The translations under genes were made by a program, and so were the position numbers. 7,050 nucleotides of DNA from NCBI GenBank assembly GCA_012511645.1, contig JAAZFP010000298.1, positions 1 through 7,050 on the forward strand, read 5' to 3'. Below are positions 1-6,316 of the stretch, piece after piece. Numbering within the stretch: position 1 is the first letter of the stretch; each line of letters starts with the position of its first letter. The notes beneath the pieces were generated by a model. That model worked only from the letters and a program-made list of their open reading frames with translations. It was not told where the DNA came from and searched no databases. Source of the stretch: Microbacteriaceae bacterium. GTDB taxonomy: Bacteria; Actinomycetota; Actinomycetes; Actinomycetales; Microbacteriaceae.

Positions 1-570
1 AGTAACTTCACGTTGCCACAGCTCAATAATGGCAGCCGCGCCATTATCTGGAGCGGGACTGGTAACGATTACGACACACCATATGCCTACGGCCCCGTCG
101 ATAACGACCCAGGCAACTACGGCTACCTCTACAACTTCTCGGCTGCGACAGCAGGAGAGACACGAGCCACGCTTACTACCGGCAATACGCAGCACTCCAT
201 TTGCCCGGCCAACTGGCGACTCCCAAGTGCAGGGGTGTACGACACGAGCAACTGGCCGTACACTCTAGTAACTCCGGGTGACTTCTCTGGTCTCGATATT
301 GCCTTTGGTGGCACTGGCACCTACGTGGAAGGTGGCGAATCCAACATTGCCAAATGGCAGCCAACCGGCCCATTTAAAGGGTCGTTCTCAGGCTACTGGA
401 GCGACGGTTTTGGCGATCAGGGCGACACGGGTCGCTTGTGGTCAGCTTCTGCTCACCCAGACTACCCGGACGGCGCCTTCAACGCGTACTTCGATCCGAG
501 CGACGTCCTCCCGGGCTATGACGACTTCGATCGCAGCAGCGGGGTCGGGGTTCGCTGTCTCTTAAATTAA
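1..570 (+). CDS. FISUMP-domain protein, C-terminal part (5' end outside window)
   Basis: The reading frame is open from the first base and ends at TAA 568-570, giving 189 residues. An in-frame TTG at 13 exists, but there is no reason to start there, so the gene most likely begins upstream. The sequence has the hallmarks of the FISUMP domain (Fibrobacter succinogenes major paralogous domain): YGYLYNFSAA near residues 40-49, ICPANWRLPS near 65-74, a DF-x-L segment, an FxGSFSGYW stretch, RLWSAS near 145, and a terminal SSGVGVRCLLN. The two cysteines (in ICPANW and VRC) are the usual conserved pair, probably a disulfide. Family members are mostly extracellular or surface proteins; their biochemical role is poorly known. 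The signal peptide and any anchor would lie outside the window. The domain is best known from Fibrobacteres and Bacteroidetes, so acquisition by transfer is possible but unproven. The gene converges on, and overlaps by 9 bp, the minus-strand HTH gene. Confidence 0.8.
   Translation, partial: SNFTLPQLNNGSRAIIWSGTGNDYDTPYAYGPVDNDPGNYGYLYNFSAATAGETRATLTTGNTQHSICPANWRLPSAGVYDTSNWPYTLVTPGDFSGLDIAFGGTGTYVEGGESNIAKWQPTGPFKGSFSGYWSDGFGDQGDTGRLWSASAHPDYPDGAFNAYFDPSDVLPGYDDFDRSSGVGVRCLLN
562..570. other. Convergent stop-codon overlap
   Basis: The 9-bp string TTAAATTAA carries the TAA stop of the FISUMP gene on the plus strand (568-570) and the TAA stop of the HTH gene on the minus strand (564-562). There is no intergenic space and no hairpin terminator between the two genes, so their transcripts probably overlap. 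Confidence 0.8.
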
Positions 571-1017
571 CCCTGCATCCGCCCTTACATCTCTGATCTC
601 TGTGTTGCGGAGTTGTGTCCAGACTGTCTTCTCCGAGAACCCGAGACGGTCGGCGATCTTCACGAGTGACATCCCAGCGGCATGCAAGGCAACCATCTCC
701 TGGATCTCCTCTTTAGTGGAGCAACGGGTGGTGCGAATTGGAACCCCTGCTCGTTTGATTGCAGCGCTCACCGCAGCGCGGCTACGCCCAGATTCCCGTG
801 CAATCTGCTTGGTCGATCTACCGGCTGCATACTCCCTGGCAAACCTAGCCTCTTCCGCCGGGGCTACCTTCCCGCGAGTTTGAATTTCCGGCTGTTTCCT
901 CGATTCTCCTGCGGACTCTCCACGATTCTTTGTATCTTGAAGGTGATCTATCAGGGGTCCGAATTGTTCTGTGTTGCAGGAGGACAGGCCCACCACAGAC
1001 TCAGTAATCACACGCAC
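562..1017 (-). CDS. Small protein with two helix-turn-helix units
   Basis: This 151-residue minus-strand frame runs from GTG (1017-1015) to TAA (564-562). The N-terminal ~50 residues are polar and match nothing I recognise. Two HTH-like units follow: residues about 55-95 (AAGRSTKQIARESGRSRAAV, then IKRAGVPIR) and about 102-144 (AAGMSLVKIADRLGFSEKTV, then IRDVR). Both have the 'xAG-S-xxIA-xx-G-S-xxxV' pattern of the resolvase/Hin-type HTH. Similar paired HTH proteins occur in actinobacterial accessory regions and at the C-termini of serine recombinases, so it could be a DNA-binding regulator or a remnant of a recombinase; no catalytic recombinase domain is present. An in-frame TGA lies directly before the GTG, so the start cannot be further upstream. 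No good Shine-Dalgarno precedes this start; a second GTG at 1013-1011 is equally possible, and leaderless translation is an option. The partner or target is unknown. A tandem 17-bp repeat covers its start. Confidence 0.72.
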   Translation of the reverse strand: MRVITESVVGLSSCNTEQFGPLIDHLQDTKNRGESAGESRKQPEIQTRGKVAPAEEARFAREYAAGRSTKQIARESGRSRAAVSAAIKRAGVPIRTTRCSTKEEIQEMVALHAAGMSLVKIADRLGFSEKTVWTQLRNTEIRDVRADAGLI

Positions 1018-1034
1018 TCAGTGATCACACTCGC
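1001..1034. repeat. Tandem 17-bp imperfect repeat at the HTH gene start
   Basis: Two directly adjacent 17-mers, TCAGTAATCACACGCAC (1001-1017) and TCAGTGATCACACTCGC (1018-1034), match at 14 of 17 positions. The second includes the perfect 8-bp palindrome GTGATCAC (1021-1028). The repeat boundary coincides exactly with the proposed GTG start of the minus-strand HTH gene. That position would suit an operator bound by a dimeric or tandem-HTH regulator, possibly the HTH protein itself. The repeat is seen directly; the operator role is inference. Confidence 0.5.
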
Positions 1035-1350
1035 GACATCCGTAGGTTTCAGATCCCTCTCTTGCGCACGCCTACCTCCTCACAGGGCTGCCACATGAAC
1101 TTCCTCTCCATCGGGGATGACCTTCCACGCAGAGCGTTTCTGACGGACTCGCCCCTGTGTCCACCGTGCGCGGCCCTGTCATCATGGAGCAATTGCACCG
1201 CCTTTTGGATACTGACGACAGTTCAAGCCTTGATATGCACGACGGCGTCGTTGATATTCGATAGTGTTGAAGATGGTCTCGCACACCTGCGAGGCTCCGT
1301 TCGCGCCACGAAACCCGATGCTGGCGCGGCACCCGTGAAGGAGCATTATC
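1018..1350. other. 333-bp intergenic region between HTH gene and aceE
   Basis: No convincing gene is seen here on either strand. Open frames exist (for example plus 1062-1391, and minus frames running antisense into aceE), but none has recognisable protein families or a good start signal. The stretch contains one 17-bp repeat unit (1018-1034), a strong minus-strand Shine-Dalgarno-like AGGAGGT (1080-1074) with no real gene after it, a possibly degraded minus-strand frame (about 1080-1350, interrupted by two TGA codons at 1179-1184), and the likely aceE promoter and leader (1230-1350). It appears more A/T-rich than the aceE block. Confidence 0.6.
1230..1258 (+). promoter_or_regulatory. Candidate aceE promoter
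   Basis: TTGATA (1230-1235, five of six matches to the -35 consensus) is separated by 17 bp from GATATT (1253-1258, four of six matches to the -10 consensus). Transcription would begin near 1265 and leave a leader of about 85 nt before the aceE GTG. It is the best sigma70-like pair I found in the upstream gap. In a high-GC actinobacterium such matches are suggestive only. Confidence 0.35.
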
Positions 1351-4077
1351 GTGGCTGTGAATACCGAGGATCCATACGCACCCGAGAGTGACGACATCGA
1401 TCCGAGCGAAACCGCAGAATGGGTTGAGTCTCTCGACGCCGTCGTTGAAGCGAATGGCGCCGCTCGTGGTCGAGAAATCATGACGAGCCTGTTGGCTCGC
1501 AGTCGACAGTTGCATTTGAACGTTCCTCAGGTACCGACCACTGACTATGTCAACACGATTGCGTCAGACGACGAGCCAGCTTTCCCGGGCAACGAAGAGC
1601 TCGAGCGCAGCTACCGTCGCTGGATCCGCTGGAACGCTGCGGTCACCGTGCACCGCGCCCAGGCTCCCGGCATCGGTGTCGGCGGCCACATCTCAACCTA
1701 CGCCTCGGCAGCATCGCTGTACGAGGTTGGCTTCAACCACTTTTTCCGCGGCCAGGATCACCCTGGCGGCGGCGATCAGATCTTCATCCAGGGCCACGCC
1801 TCACCCGGCGTCTACGCCCGCGCCTTCCTTGAGGGTCGCCTGAGCGAAGATCAGCTCGACGGGTTCCGTCAGGAGCACTCACACGCAGGAGGCGGCCTCC
1901 CCAGCTACCCCCACCCGCGTCTGCTGCCCGACTTCTGGCAGTTCCCGACCGTGTCGATGGGTCTCGGCCCGATTAACGCGATCTACCAGGCGCAGCTCAA
2001 CAAGTACCTCGAAAACCGTGGCATCAAAGACACGAGCGACCAGCACGTCTGGGCGTTTCTCGGCGACGGCGAAATGGATGAGGTCGAGAGCCGCGGCCAG
2101 CTGCAGGTCGCCGCGAACGAGGGCCTCGATAACCTCACCTTCGTGATCAACTGCAACCTGCAGCGCCTCGATGGCCCTGTGCGCGGCAACGGCAAGATCA
2201 TTCAGGAGCTCGAGAGCTACTTCCGCGGCGCTGGCTGGAACGTCATCAAGGTGATCTGGGGCCGCGAGTGGGACGATCTGCTGCAGCGCGACACCGAGGG
2301 TGCCCTGCTGAACGTGATGAACACGACCCCCGACGGTGACTACCAGACGTACAAGGCCGAGAGCGGCGCGTTCGTGCGCAGCCACTTCTTTGGCAAGGAT
2401 GAGCGCGCCCTGCAGCTCGTCGAGAACTACACCGATGAGCAGGTCTGGGGCCTGCGTCGCGGTGGTCACGATTACCGCAAGGTATATGCGGCGTTCAAGG
2501 CTGCGACCGAGCACAAGGGTCGCCCGACCGTCATCCTCGCGAAGACCATTAAGGGCTACGGCCTCGGCTCGCACTTCGAGGGCCGCAACGCGACCCACCA
2601 GATGAAGAAGATGACGCTCGAAGATCTGAAGCGCTTCCGCGACGCGATGCGCATTCCGATCAGCGATGCGCAGCTTGAGGCCGATCCCTCACGCCCGCCC
2701 TACTACCACCCGGGCGCCGATGATCCCGCGGTGCGCTACATGCATGAGCGTCGCAGCACGCTCGGCGGCTACCTCCCCGAGCGCCGCACGCCCCATGTGC
2801 CTGTTCCAGTGCCAGAGGCCAAGAGCTATGCGATCGCTGCCAAGGGCAGTGGCGCACAAGAGGCTGCGACCACAATGGTGTTCGTGCGCTTGCTGAAAGA
2901 TCTGATGCGCGCCGAGGGCTTTGGTCCTCGCATCTTGCCAATCATCCCTGACGAGGCTCGCACCTTCGGCATGGACAGCTACTTCCCCACCTCAAAGATC
3001 TACAACCCGCACGGCCAGAACTACACGTCGGTCGACCGCGAGCTGCTGCTCGCCTATAAGGAGAGCCCGCAGGGCGTGTTGCTGCACGTCGGCATCAATG
3101 AGGCTGGTGCCGCTGCCGCGTTTACCGCGGTTGGCACCTCGTACTCGACCCACGGCGAGCCCCTCGTGCCGGTCTACATCTTCTACTCGATGTTTGGCTT
3201 CCAGCGCACAGGCGACGCGATCTGGGCCGCGGGCGACCAGATGGCGCGCGGCTTCATGATCGGCGCCACCGCCGGCCGCACAACGCTCACCGGTGAAGGC
3301 CTGCAGCACGCTGATGGCCACTCACTGGTGCTCTCAAACACGAACCCCGCGGTGGTGTCGTACGACCCTGCATACGGCTACGAGATCGGCCACATTGTGT
3401 GCAGCGGCCTCGAGCGCATGTATGGCGGCTCGCACCCTGACCCCAACGTGATCTACTACCTCACCGTCTACAACGAACCAATGCTGCATCCTGCAGAGCC
3501 CGAAGGCGTTGACGTCGACGGCATCGTGCGCGGCATTCACAAGGTGAGCGCGGCAGCCGGAGCCGGCGTGCCGGCCCAGATCTTCGCATCTGGCGTCGCT
3601 GTGCCGTGGGCCATCGAGGCACAGCAGGTGCTCGCAGATGAGTGGGGCGTTGCTGCCGATGAGTGGAGCGTCACCTCGTGGAGTGAGCTTCGCCGCGACG
3701 GTCTGGCAGCCGAGCGTCACAACTTCCTGCACCCCGAGGACGAGCAGCAGGTGCCGTACCTCACTCAGAAGCTTGCTTCAGCAGAGGGTCCCGTGGTCGC
3801 GGTCAGCGACTGGGCGACCGATGTGCCCGATCAGGTGCGTCAGTTCGTGCCCGGCGATTACACCGTGCTCGGCGCCGACGGCTTCGGCTTCAGCGATACC
3901 CGCGCCGCGGCTCGCCGCTACTTCGCGATCGACCGCGAATCGGTCGTGGTGCGAGTGCTGCAGCGCTTGGCTGCACTTGGCAAGATCGACGCCCAGGTCG
4001 CACGCGACGCCGCAGCGAAGTATCGCCTGCTCGACGTGAACGCCGGCACCACCGGCGGCGCCGGCGGCGATTCCTAG
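1351..4077 (+). CDS. aceE: Pyruvate dehydrogenase E1 component, homodimeric type
   Basis: AceE decarboxylates pyruvate with thiamine diphosphate and passes the acetyl group to the lipoyl groups of E2, forming acetyl-CoA in the cytoplasmic pyruvate dehydrogenase complex. The 908 residues compare with 887 in E. coli AceE and align along the whole length by eye. The ThDP/Mg motif is present (GDGEMDE from residue 238, then NCNLQRLDGPV at 267-277). Equivalents of the E. coli catalytic histidines appear as H113 (GGHIS), H149 (QGHASPG) and H416 (ATHQMKKM), and the ThDP-activating glutamate as E584 (GINEAGA). The C-terminal transketolase-like domain is complete (LGADGFGFSDTR near 840-851). A Gly-rich tail (898-908) is the only unusual end. 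The GTG start is preceded by AAGGAG (1338-1343) at 7-nt spacing, and the early DDIDPSETAEW matches the start of E. coli AceE. No E2 or E3 gene is nearby, which is common in Actinobacteria. The FasR-like gene follows after 28 bp. Confidence 0.97.
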   Translation: MAVNTEDPYAPESDDIDPSETAEWVESLDAVVEANGAARGREIMTSLLARSRQLHLNVPQVPTTDYVNTIASDDEPAFPGNEELERSYRRWIRWNAAVTVHRAQAPGIGVGGHISTYASAASLYEVGFNHFFRGQDHPGGGDQIFIQGHASPGVYARAFLEGRLSEDQLDGFRQEHSHAGGGLPSYPHPRLLPDFWQFPTVSMGLGPINAIYQAQLNKYLENRGIKDTSDQHVWAFLGDGEMDEVESRGQLQVAANEGLDNLTFVINCNLQRLDGPVRGNGKIIQELESYFRGAGWNVIKVIWGREWDDLLQRDTEGALLNVMNTTPDGDYQTYKAESGAFVRSHFFGKDERALQLVENYTDEQVWGLRRGGHDYRKVYAAFKAATEHKGRPTVILAKTIKGYGLGSHFEGRNATHQMKKMTLEDLKRFRDAMRIPISDAQLEADPSRPPYYHPGADDPAVRYMHERRSTLGGYLPERRTPHVPVPVPEAKSYAIAAKGSGAQEAATTMVFVRLLKDLMRAEGFGPRILPIIPDEARTFGMDSYFPTSKIYNPHGQNYTSVDRELLLAYKESPQGVLLHVGINEAGAAAAFTAVGTSYSTHGEPLVPVYIFYSMFGFQRTGDAIWAAGDQMARGFMIGATAGRTTLTGEGLQHADGHSLVLSNTNPAVVSYDPAYGYEIGHIVCSGLERMYGGSHPDPNVIYYLTVYNEPMLHPAEPEGVDVDGIVRGIHKVSAAAGAGVPAQIFASGVAVPWAIEAQQVLADEWGVAADEWSVTSWSELRRDGLAAERHNFLHPEDEQQVPYLTQKLASAEGPVVAVSDWATDVPDQVRQFVPGDYTVLGADGFGFSDTRAAARRYFAIDRESVVVRVLQRLAALGKIDAQVARDAAAKYRLLDVNAGTTGGAGGDS

Positions 4078-4105
4078 GCATCATCAGGGTCACAACGGAG
4101 TCTGC

Positions 4106-5299
4106 ATGGAACAGTCGAAAGAGCGTGAGCTCGCGTGGCTGAGAACAATCGCGGGTGAGCTCGCGACCACCACGATCACACGCCTCGAAGACACGCTGCG
4201 CTGGTACAGCGATATGCCTCCAGGCCGGCGCAGCGCCGTCGGCCTGGTAGCGCAAAACGGCATCAGCTCGTTCATCCAGTGGTATGAAGACCCCACGACG
4301 ACTCCGTGGATCGCGAGCGATGTGTTCAGCTCTGCGCCACGCGAACTGCTGAGAAGTATCAGCCTGCAAGAGACCTTGCAGCTGATTCGCGTGGTCGTGA
4401 CCGTGGTTGAAGACCGGGTTGCCCCACGAAGCGAGGCGTTGCGCGAGGCCGTGCTGCACTATTCGCGCGATGTTGCCTTCGCCGCGGCCGATGTGTACGC
4501 ACGGGCTGCCGAAGCTCGAGGCCTGTGGGATGCTCGGCTCGAGGCGCTCGTCGTCGATTCGATTCTGACCGGCGAGAGTGACGATGAGTTGCCCAGCCGC
4601 ATCGCGGCTCTCGGTTGGAACGGTGGCGGCGAGGCCGCAGTGCTGGTCGGCACCAGCGACCGCGCGGTCGACGTGGATCAGATACGCCGCACCGCACGCC
4701 ATGCGGGAGCCGATGCGCTCATCGGGCTGCAGGGGAATCGTCTCGTGCTCGTGCTTGGTCGCGTGCAGACCGACGCCAGCGAAGGCGCACCCGCCGAGCC
4801 CCTCCCGTTTCTCGAGATCGCTTCTCGGCTCTCTGACCACTTCGCCGATGGTCCGCTCGTGATCGGCCCGACGGTCGATACCCTGGTCGAGGCCTCTCGG
4901 AGTGCTCGTGCCGCGCTCGCGGGCATCGCGGTCGCTCGCTCATGGCGAGGGGCAACCCGTCCGGTCGCCGCTGACGATCTGCTGCCCGAGCGTGCGCTCG
5001 CCGGCGATGGTCTCGCGCGACGCAGCCTGATTGAGCAGATCTACGATCCGCTCACCGAGCAGTCGGGTGAGTTGCTCGAAACGATCTGGTGCTATCTCGA
5101 CAATGGCCGGTCGCTCGAGGCCACTGCACGCGAGTTGTTTGTGCACCCCAACACGGTGCGCTACCGGCTCAAGAAGGTTGCCGAAGTGATCGGCTGGAAC
5201 CCGACCGGCGCTCGCGAGGCGCTCATCGTGCAGTCCGCCCTCATCGTGGGTTCGATTGCACAGCACGGGATGAAACGACCTCAGCGCGGCCGTGCTTAG
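4106..5299 (+). CDS. fasR: PucR/CdaR-family transcriptional regulator, FasR-like
   Basis: This 397-residue protein has the PucR/CdaR layout. An N-terminal helical region (about 1-150) is followed by a degenerate GGDEF-like middle domain (about 160-280) and a C-terminal HTH_30 domain (about 320-385). The diagnostic C-terminus is clear: LLETIWCYLDNGRSLEATARELFVHPNTVRYRLKK, with VHPNTVRYRL at 346-355 as the recognition-helix region. In Streptomyces coelicolor a regulator directly upstream of fabD (FasR) activates the fabD-fabH-acpP-fabF operon, and the position here is the same; the name is inferred from synteny and family, not from alignment. The ATG at 4106 has GGAG (4097-4100) at 5-nt spacing. 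The 28-bp gap after aceE shows no terminator, so co-transcription with aceE is likely. No catalytic function is expected; the ligand is unknown, perhaps an acyl- or malonyl-thioester. Confidence 0.85.
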   Translation: MEQSKERELAWLRTIAGELATTTITRLEDTLRWYSDMPPGRRSAVGLVAQNGISSFIQWYEDPTTTPWIASDVFSSAPRELLRSISLQETLQLIRVVVTVVEDRVAPRSEALREAVLHYSRDVAFAAADVYARAAEARGLWDARLEALVVDSILTGESDDELPSRIAALGWNGGGEAAVLVGTSDRAVDVDQIRRTARHAGADALIGLQGNRLVLVLGRVQTDASEGAPAEPLPFLEIASRLSDHFADGPLVIGPTVDTLVEASRSARAALAGIAVARSWRGATRPVAADDLLPERALAGDGLARRSLIEQIYDPLTEQSGELLETIWCYLDNGRSLEATARELFVHPNTVRYRLKKVAEVIGWNPTGAREALIVQSALIVGSIAQHGMKRPQRGRA

Positions 5300-5301
5300 A
5301 G

Positions 5302-5319
5302 GGATTCGACAACGAATCC
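5302..5319. promoter_or_regulatory. Perfect inverted repeat upstream of fabD, candidate FasR operator
   Basis: GGATTCG-ACAA-CGAATCC is a perfect 7-bp inverted repeat with a 4-bp spacer. It begins three bases after the fasR stop and lies 60 bp before the fabD start. Its centre is about 38 bp upstream of the start point implied by the -10-like box at 5337-5342, so it would cover the -35 region, as expected for an activator that contacts RNA polymerase. The alternative is a Rho-independent terminator for aceE-fasR: the stem is followed by TTGATTTTG (5320-5328). The stem is short and the T-run is broken, so I favour an operator, though both roles are possible. Confidence 0.5.
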
Positions 5320-5336
5320 TTGATTTTGTCGGCGCG

Positions 5337-5342
5337 TATATG
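5337..5342 (+). promoter_or_regulatory. Candidate -10 box of the fabD-fabH operon
   Basis: TATATG keeps the TATA core of the -10 consensus (four of six) and sits in an otherwise GC-rich gap, 36 bp before the fabD start. At 15-18 bp upstream there is no recognisable -35 hexamer; that position is taken by the right arm of the inverted repeat. A weak -35 overlapped by an operator is typical of promoters that need an activator. The assignment is tentative. Confidence 0.35.
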
Positions 5343-5378
5343 CAGTTCTGAATGGGTTGATCTGGGAGACTGTACTTC

Positions 5379-6296
5379 GTGATTGTCATCGCTTGCCCAG
5401 GACAGGGCTCCCAGACGCCAGGCTTTCTTTCTGACTGGTTATCACTCGATGGAGCCGAGGACTTTTTGTCACGCGCATCGGAACGAAGCCAGGTTGATCT
5501 TGTTACCCATGGCACGATCAGTGATGCAGACACCATTCGTGACACGCAGATCGCACAGCCTCTCATTGTTGCGGCGAGCCTGCTTGCATGGCGCGCACTG
5601 AGCGCCCGGGTCTCACTCGAGAGCGTGGGCGTTGCCGGGCATTCCGTCGGCGAGTTCGCAGCCGCAGCAGCGGCTGGCGTGTTCAGCGATGAAGACGCGC
5701 TTGCTCTGGTTGGTGTGCGCGGTCGCGCCATGGCTGAGGCCGCCACGAGAGAGCCGACCGGCATGAGCGCGGTTGTCGGAGGCGTCGAAGAACAGGTGCT
5801 TGAGGCAATTGCTGCACAGAGTCTCACCGCAGCAAACCGCAACGGCGCCTCACAAATTGTGGCCGCGGGCGCGTTGCCTGGGCTTGCGGCGCTCGCAGAG
5901 GCGGCTCCCCGCGGCGCTCGCGTGATCCCGCTGCAGGTCGCTGGCGCTTTTCACACGGGCTACATGGGCAGCGCGGTCCCGGTGCTCGCCGAGGCCGCTA
6001 CTGCAGTGCAGCCGACGAATCCCGCTCGCACCCTGTGGAGCAACGCGGATGGCGGCGTCGTCACGAGCGGTGCGGCATTCGTTGATTCCCTCGTGGCGCA
6101 GATCGCTCGACCCGTGCGCTGGGATCTCTGCCTCGAAGGGTTTCAAGCCGCTGGTATTACCGGCTTCATTGAGCTCGCACCGGCGGGTGCGCTCTCCGGC
6201 ATCGCGAGGCGTGCACTCAAGGGTGTCCCCAATGTCGCGGTCAAAACCCCCGACGACCTAGCTGCGGCAGTTGAGCTGATTCGCTCGGCTGCATAG
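5379..6296 (+). CDS. fabD: Malonyl-CoA:ACP transacylase
   Basis: FabD transfers malonyl from malonyl-CoA to acyl carrier protein, supplying the extender unit for type II fatty acid synthesis in the cytoplasm. The protein has 305 residues, the usual length (E. coli 309). It opens with the family signature CPGQGSQTPGF (6-16). The nucleophile is S89 in GHSVGE (87-92), with R114 (GVRGRAM) as the substrate carboxylate-binding arginine, H192 in GAFHTGYM as the catalytic histidine, and Q241 near ARPVRW completing the site. LAPAGALSGIARR near 266-278 matches the usual C-terminal motif. The GTG start is supported by GGGAG (5364-5368) at 10-nt spacing and by the GQGSQ motif falling at its normal distance from the N-terminus. 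A promoter-like region with a palindrome precedes it, and fabH follows after 20 bp, so the two probably share an operon controlled by the upstream FasR-like protein. Confidence 0.96.
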   Translation: MIVIACPGQGSQTPGFLSDWLSLDGAEDFLSRASERSQVDLVTHGTISDADTIRDTQIAQPLIVAASLLAWRALSARVSLESVGVAGHSVGEFAAAAAAGVFSDEDALALVGVRGRAMAEAATREPTGMSAVVGGVEEQVLEAIAAQSLTAANRNGASQIVAAGALPGLAALAEAAPRGARVIPLQVAGAFHTGYMGSAVPVLAEAATAVQPTNPARTLWSNADGGVVTSGAAFVDSLVAQIARPVRWDLCLEGFQAAGITGFIELAPAGALSGIARRALKGVPNVAVKTPDDLAAAVELIRSAA

Positions 6297-6316
6297 CGAC
6301 GGCGAAAGGAACGATT

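Noticed and set aside
1018..1034. CRP/GlxR-like site (TGTGATCAC on the minus strand)
   Set aside because: The half-sites are directly fused, without the 6-bp spacer of the TGTGA-N6-TCACA consensus.
682..1098. Plus-strand open frame of 138 codons
   Set aside because: It runs opposite the double-HTH gene, has no supported start or domain, and the HTH motifs on the minus strand are far more convincing.
1062..1391. Plus-strand open frame of 109 codons upstream of aceE
   Set aside because: No Shine-Dalgarno, no recognisable family, and it overlaps the well-supported aceE start in another frame.
1879..2598. Minus-strand open frame of 239 codons
   Set aside because: It lies entirely antisense to the conserved ThDP domain of aceE. 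The composition (Val, Leu, Ala, Arg, Glu) is what GC-rich codons give on the opposite strand, and no family is recognisable.
4036..4105. Terminator after aceE
   Set aside because: The GC-rich symmetrical stretch encodes the Gly-rich AceE tail, lies before the stop codon and has no T-run after it.
3890..4840. Minus-strand open frame of 316 codons
   Set aside because: It spans the end of aceE and half of the regulator gene on the opposite strand, is Arg-rich near its C-terminus, and has no recognisable domain. It is a shadow frame.
5357..5376. Second fabD promoter using TGTACT (5371-5376)
   Set aside because: The TTGATC upstream is only about 8 bp away, and transcription would start inside the fabD coding sequence and lose the GGGAG ribosome-binding site.
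4940..5842. Minus-strand open frame of 300 codons
   Set aside because: It is antisense to the end of the regulator and the first half of fabD, both clearly real genes; it is low-complexity and matches no family.
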